A program made the translations under genes and the position numbers. The notes beneath the pieces were generated by a model that saw nothing but the letters and a program-made list of their open reading frames with translations, was not told the DNA's origin and made no database searches. Below, piece by piece: positions 13,962 to 15,631 of a stretch of 15,631 nucleotides of DNA. Source of the DNA: JBHHZI01 sp046757965 (GTDB lineage Bacteria; Acidobacteriota; Polarisedimenticolia; SMYD01); the NCBI GenBank assembly GCA_046757965.1, contig JBHHZI010000074.1:1-15631 (forward strand). Reading direction: 5' to 3'. Position 1 is the first letter of the stretch; every line of letters begins with the position of its first letter.

Positions 13962-14246
13962 GTGACACGCGACGCGATCTGGTTGTGGATCGGATTCGCC
14001 GGTCAAGCCCTGTTTTTCGGTCGCTTCTTCATCCAGTGGCTCGCGTCGGAACGGCGGAAGCAGAGCGTCATCCCGACCGCGTTCTGGTTCCTGAGCATCG
14101 GCGGAGGCCTCGTTCTCCTCGGCTATGCGATCCACCGGCGGGATCCGGTGTTCATCGTGGGACAGACCACCGGGCTCCTGATCTACAGCCGGAACCTCTG
14201 GTTCATCTACCGTCCCCGTTCGACGGCCACGCCGGTGGACGACTGA
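13962..14246 (+). CDS. LAB_N (lipid-A-biosynthesis N-terminal domain) membrane protein
   Basis: This 94-residue protein is a clear LAB_N domain (PF07578). 'IWLWIGFAGQALFFGRFFIQ' is followed by 'WLASERRKQSVIPTAFWFLS', then 'GYAIHRRDPVFIVGQTTGLLIYSRNL'. It has about three membrane helices and consists of nothing but the domain. LAB_N proteins often accompany polyprenyl-phosphate glycosyltransferases and lipid-modifying enzymes, and probably help move or modify lipid-linked sugars; no such enzyme is in this window. The start is a GTG at 13962, with a weak GGCAGG (13950-13955) upstream. It begins 23 bases after the AbiV-like gene and may be cotranscribed with it. It converges on the YacP-like gene, leaving a gap of 50 bases. 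Confidence 0.88.
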   Translation: MTRDAIWLWIGFAGQALFFGRFFIQWLASERRKQSVIPTAFWFLSIGGGLVLLGYAIHRRDPVFIVGQTTGLLIYSRNLWFIYRPRSTATPVDD

Positions 14247-14296
14247 GGCCGGGTCGGGGTCCGCCTGGCCCGAGGCGCCGGACGCGACGCGACACG

Positions 14297-15019
14297 TCAG
14301 TGACGCCGGGGCCGGTGTTTGCGCGCTCCCGGTCCGCTCATCCGGCGAAGCCGTCGCTGCTGGCGCCGCCGGCCTTTTTCCCGTCGCGCGGCGCGCGGGT
14401 CGGGATCCATCTCGTCCGGATCCTTCCCGGCCGGCCGGGTTCCGGCGGCAGATGCCCGCCCGGCCGCGTCTTCCGCCGGGCGGTCTCCGGCTGCGACATA
14501 GGCTTGCAGTGACTCGAGCCGCTCGTGAATCCGGAGAAACGCGGCCTCCATGGAGTCCTCCGGGCTCGCCGGGAGGCTCCCGCCCGGTGCGGTCGGCGCG
14601 GCGACGCCGCCTGCCAGATGGGCCGCCAACTGCTCCACCGGCTCGACGGATCCCCCGGCCGCCGCAACCCGGCGGGCCAGGCCACCGTCCGAGGTGACCA
14701 CCCGCACCCTCCGGCCGGCGGCCGCCATCTGGGCGGTGGCCTGCACGATGGCATCGTCCGCCTCGGCCGGTGGGTCGACGTAGCTGACGCGCAGCGTCTC
14801 ACCGCCCGTGGGCGCCCGCCGCTGCAGATGAGCCCGGCCGTCGTAGAACACCCACGGGCGGCTTCCGACCCGGCCGCCATGCGCCGCAAGCGCGGCCTCC
14901 AGCTCGCGCCGGCAGGCGCGCATCTCCTCCGCCGAGTCGAGAGCCGCCGGAGACAGACGGAAGATGACGTTGTACCCGTCGACGATCAGGACCTCGTCCC
15001 GGTGTCCGTGGCCGGCCAT
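14297..15019 (-). CDS. YacP/Rae1-like NYN-domain ribonuclease
   Basis: The 240-residue protein has a PIN-like NYN domain of the YacP type (PF05991). 'EVLIVDGYNVIFRL' opens it with the acidic residue D14. D60 lies in 'VFYDGRAH', D88/D89 in 'PAEADDAIVQ', and D111 in 'VVTSDGGLA'. These are the expected metal-binding acids of this nuclease fold. In Bacillus the relative Rae1/YacP cuts mRNA in the ribosome A site; the same activity here is an inference. After about residue 140 comes a helical segment and then a tail rich in Ala/Pro/Asp, ending in about 30 strongly basic residues with many Arg, which would suit binding RNA or the ribosome. ATG 15019 has GTGGGGAT just upstream and 'M-x(9)-LIVDGYN' is the usual beginning. 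It is divergent from the metallo-beta-lactamase gene, with a gap of 113 bases. Confidence 0.88.
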   Translation of the reverse strand: MAGHGHRDEVLIVDGYNVIFRLSPAALDSAEEMRACRRELEAALAAHGGRVGSRPWVFYDGRAHLQRRAPTGGETLRVSYVDPPAEADDAIVQATAQMAAAGRRVRVVTSDGGLARRVAAAGGSVEPVEQLAAHLAGGVAAPTAPGGSLPASPEDSMEAAFLRIHERLESLQAYVAAGDRPAEDAAGRASAAGTRPAGKDPDEMDPDPRAARREKGRRRQQRRLRRMSGPGARKHRPRRH

Positions 15020-15082
15020 ATCCCCACTCTAACAGCCGTCCGCCGGAACCGGGCGGGGTGGGCACAGCGCGGAGAGTGCCGG

Positions 15083-15088
15083 TATACT
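15083..15088 (+). promoter_or_regulatory. -10 element for the MBL-fold gene
   Basis: TATACT (15083-15088) in the context GGTATACTTGG closely repeats the GGTATACTCGC ahead of the AbiV-like gene. A start near 15095 would give a leader of about 38 bases holding the ribosome site. No convincing -35 is seen. Confidence 0.4.
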
Positions 15089-15132
15089 TGGGTCATCGTC
15101 CGTCCACCGGTCGGGCCGGAGAGGAGAGCCCG

Positions 15133-15631
15133 CTGATCATCGAGCGCACCATGGATCCAGGATGGCTGTCCAACAGCTACCTGGTCGCCGGCGAGAACGG
15201 CCACTCTGCCGTGGTCGTCGACACCGGCGGACCGATGGGCCCACTGGCGGAGCGGGCACGCTCTCTCGGGGTGACGGTCACTCATGTCCTCTGCACCCAC
15301 CACCATCACGATCACGTCGCCCACAACGGCGACTGGAGGCGTGAGTTCGGCACGGTTCTCTGCGGGCATCGAGACGAGGCCACCTTCTTCGACCATCTGG
15401 ATCGCACCCTGGCCGATGGCGAGATCGTCCACTCCGGGTCACTGGCGATCCGCGCCCTGCACATTCCGGGACACACCGCCGGACAGCTCGCGTACGTGGT
15501 CAACGACGAGCGTGTGTTCACCGGCGATACACTTTTTCTGGGAAGTGTCGGGGGAACCCGCGCGCCCGGTCATACGACCTTCGACGACATCCGCCGTTCG
15601 ATCATGAACGTGCTCATGAAGCTGCCCGGCT
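15133..15631 (+). CDS. Metallo-beta-lactamase-fold hydrolase (glyoxalase II-like), 3' end missing
   Basis: The visible 166 residues show an MBL fold. 'SNSYLVAGENG' and 'VVVDTGG' make the first strands. 'THHHHDH' at 55-61 is the HxHxDH metal motif. H114 lies in 'IPGHTAGQL', and D132 in 'FTGDTLFLG' bridges the two metals. The order and spacing resemble glyoxalase II and related thioester hydrolases; the window ends before the last ligand. Probably cytosolic. The start is unusual. The N terminus 'IIERTMDPGWLSNSYLVA' is typical only if translation begins at CTG 15133, which follows GGAGAGGAG (15118-15126) at a workable spacing. No ATG, GTG or well-placed TTG is nearby; the alternative ATG 15151 would lose the first strand and has a poor ribosome site. 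The promoter element at 15083 supports the short leader. Exact substrate unknown. Confidence 0.87.
   Translation, partial: MIIERTMDPGWLSNSYLVAGENGHSAVVVDTGGPMGPLAERARSLGVTVTHVLCTHHHHDHVAHNGDWRREFGTVLCGHRDEATFFDHLDRTLADGEIVHSGSLAIRALHIPGHTAGQLAYVVNDERVFTGDTLFLGSVGGTRAPGHTTFDDIRRSIMNVLMKLPG

Noticed and set aside
14254..14277. Hairpins (CGCCT/AGGCG and TCGGG/CCCGA) between the LAB_N and YacP-like genes
   Set aside because: Stems of five pairs that exclude each other, with no T-run, are expected by chance in such GC-rich DNA.

Overview
The window is visibly GC-rich, with G or C in most third codon positions. It has densely packed bacterial genes and no RNA genes, CRISPR arrays or insertion sequences that I can see. 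A DUF481-type outer-membrane beta-barrel with a signal peptide, a LAB_N protein (a domain tied to lipid A enzymes) and a secreted TolB-propeller amidohydrolase point to a Gram-negative bacterium. The paired CxC-x16-CxxC ribbons on the M48 protease, the half-size EamA-like protein and the GCS2-CBS fusion recall Planctomycetota, Acidobacteriota or Myxococcota-like lineages. That placement is an impression from family recall, not a measurement.

Layout. (1) 1-2098, plus strand: the C-terminal part of a GCS2-type glutamate-cysteine-ligase-like protein fused to two CBS domains, then an M14-family (aspartoacylase/succinylglutamate desuccinylase-like) zinc hydrolase. A ligase and an amide hydrolase side by side suggest a small-molecule amide pathway. 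(2) 2186-4635, plus strand: a tight three-gene operon of a double zf-TFIIB protein, LemA and an HtpX-like M48 membrane protease with two C-terminal zinc ribbons, probably a membrane-protein quality-control unit. (3) 4704-5498: a phytanoyl-CoA-dioxygenase-family protein. (4) 5499-5871: a 373-base spacer holding a minus-strand coding remnant and the promoter/leader of the next gene. (5) 5872-9372: a 1166-residue exported TolB-propeller/amidohydrolase fusion. (6) 9397-12337, minus strand: in transcription order DUF481 outer-membrane protein, MscS channel, DUF2270 membrane protein and a small two-helix membrane protein. This is an envelope block with two good sigma70-like promoters. (7) 12618-14246, plus strand: an EamA-like membrane protein, a probable AbiV-type HEPN protein and a LAB_N membrane protein. 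(8) 14297-15019, minus strand: a YacP/Rae1-like NYN ribonuclease. (9) 15133 to the end, plus strand: a metallo-beta-lactamase-fold hydrolase cut by the window edge, probably starting at a CTG codon.

Most genes belong to recognisable families. The points most worth a second look are the ligase/CBS-hydrolase pair, the zinc-ribbon-decorated LemA/M48 operon, the orphan AbiV candidate, the minus-strand remnant between 5455 and 5690, and the CTG start with its TATACT promoter element, which is shared with the AbiV gene. I see no clear evidence for a wholly new multi-gene system.
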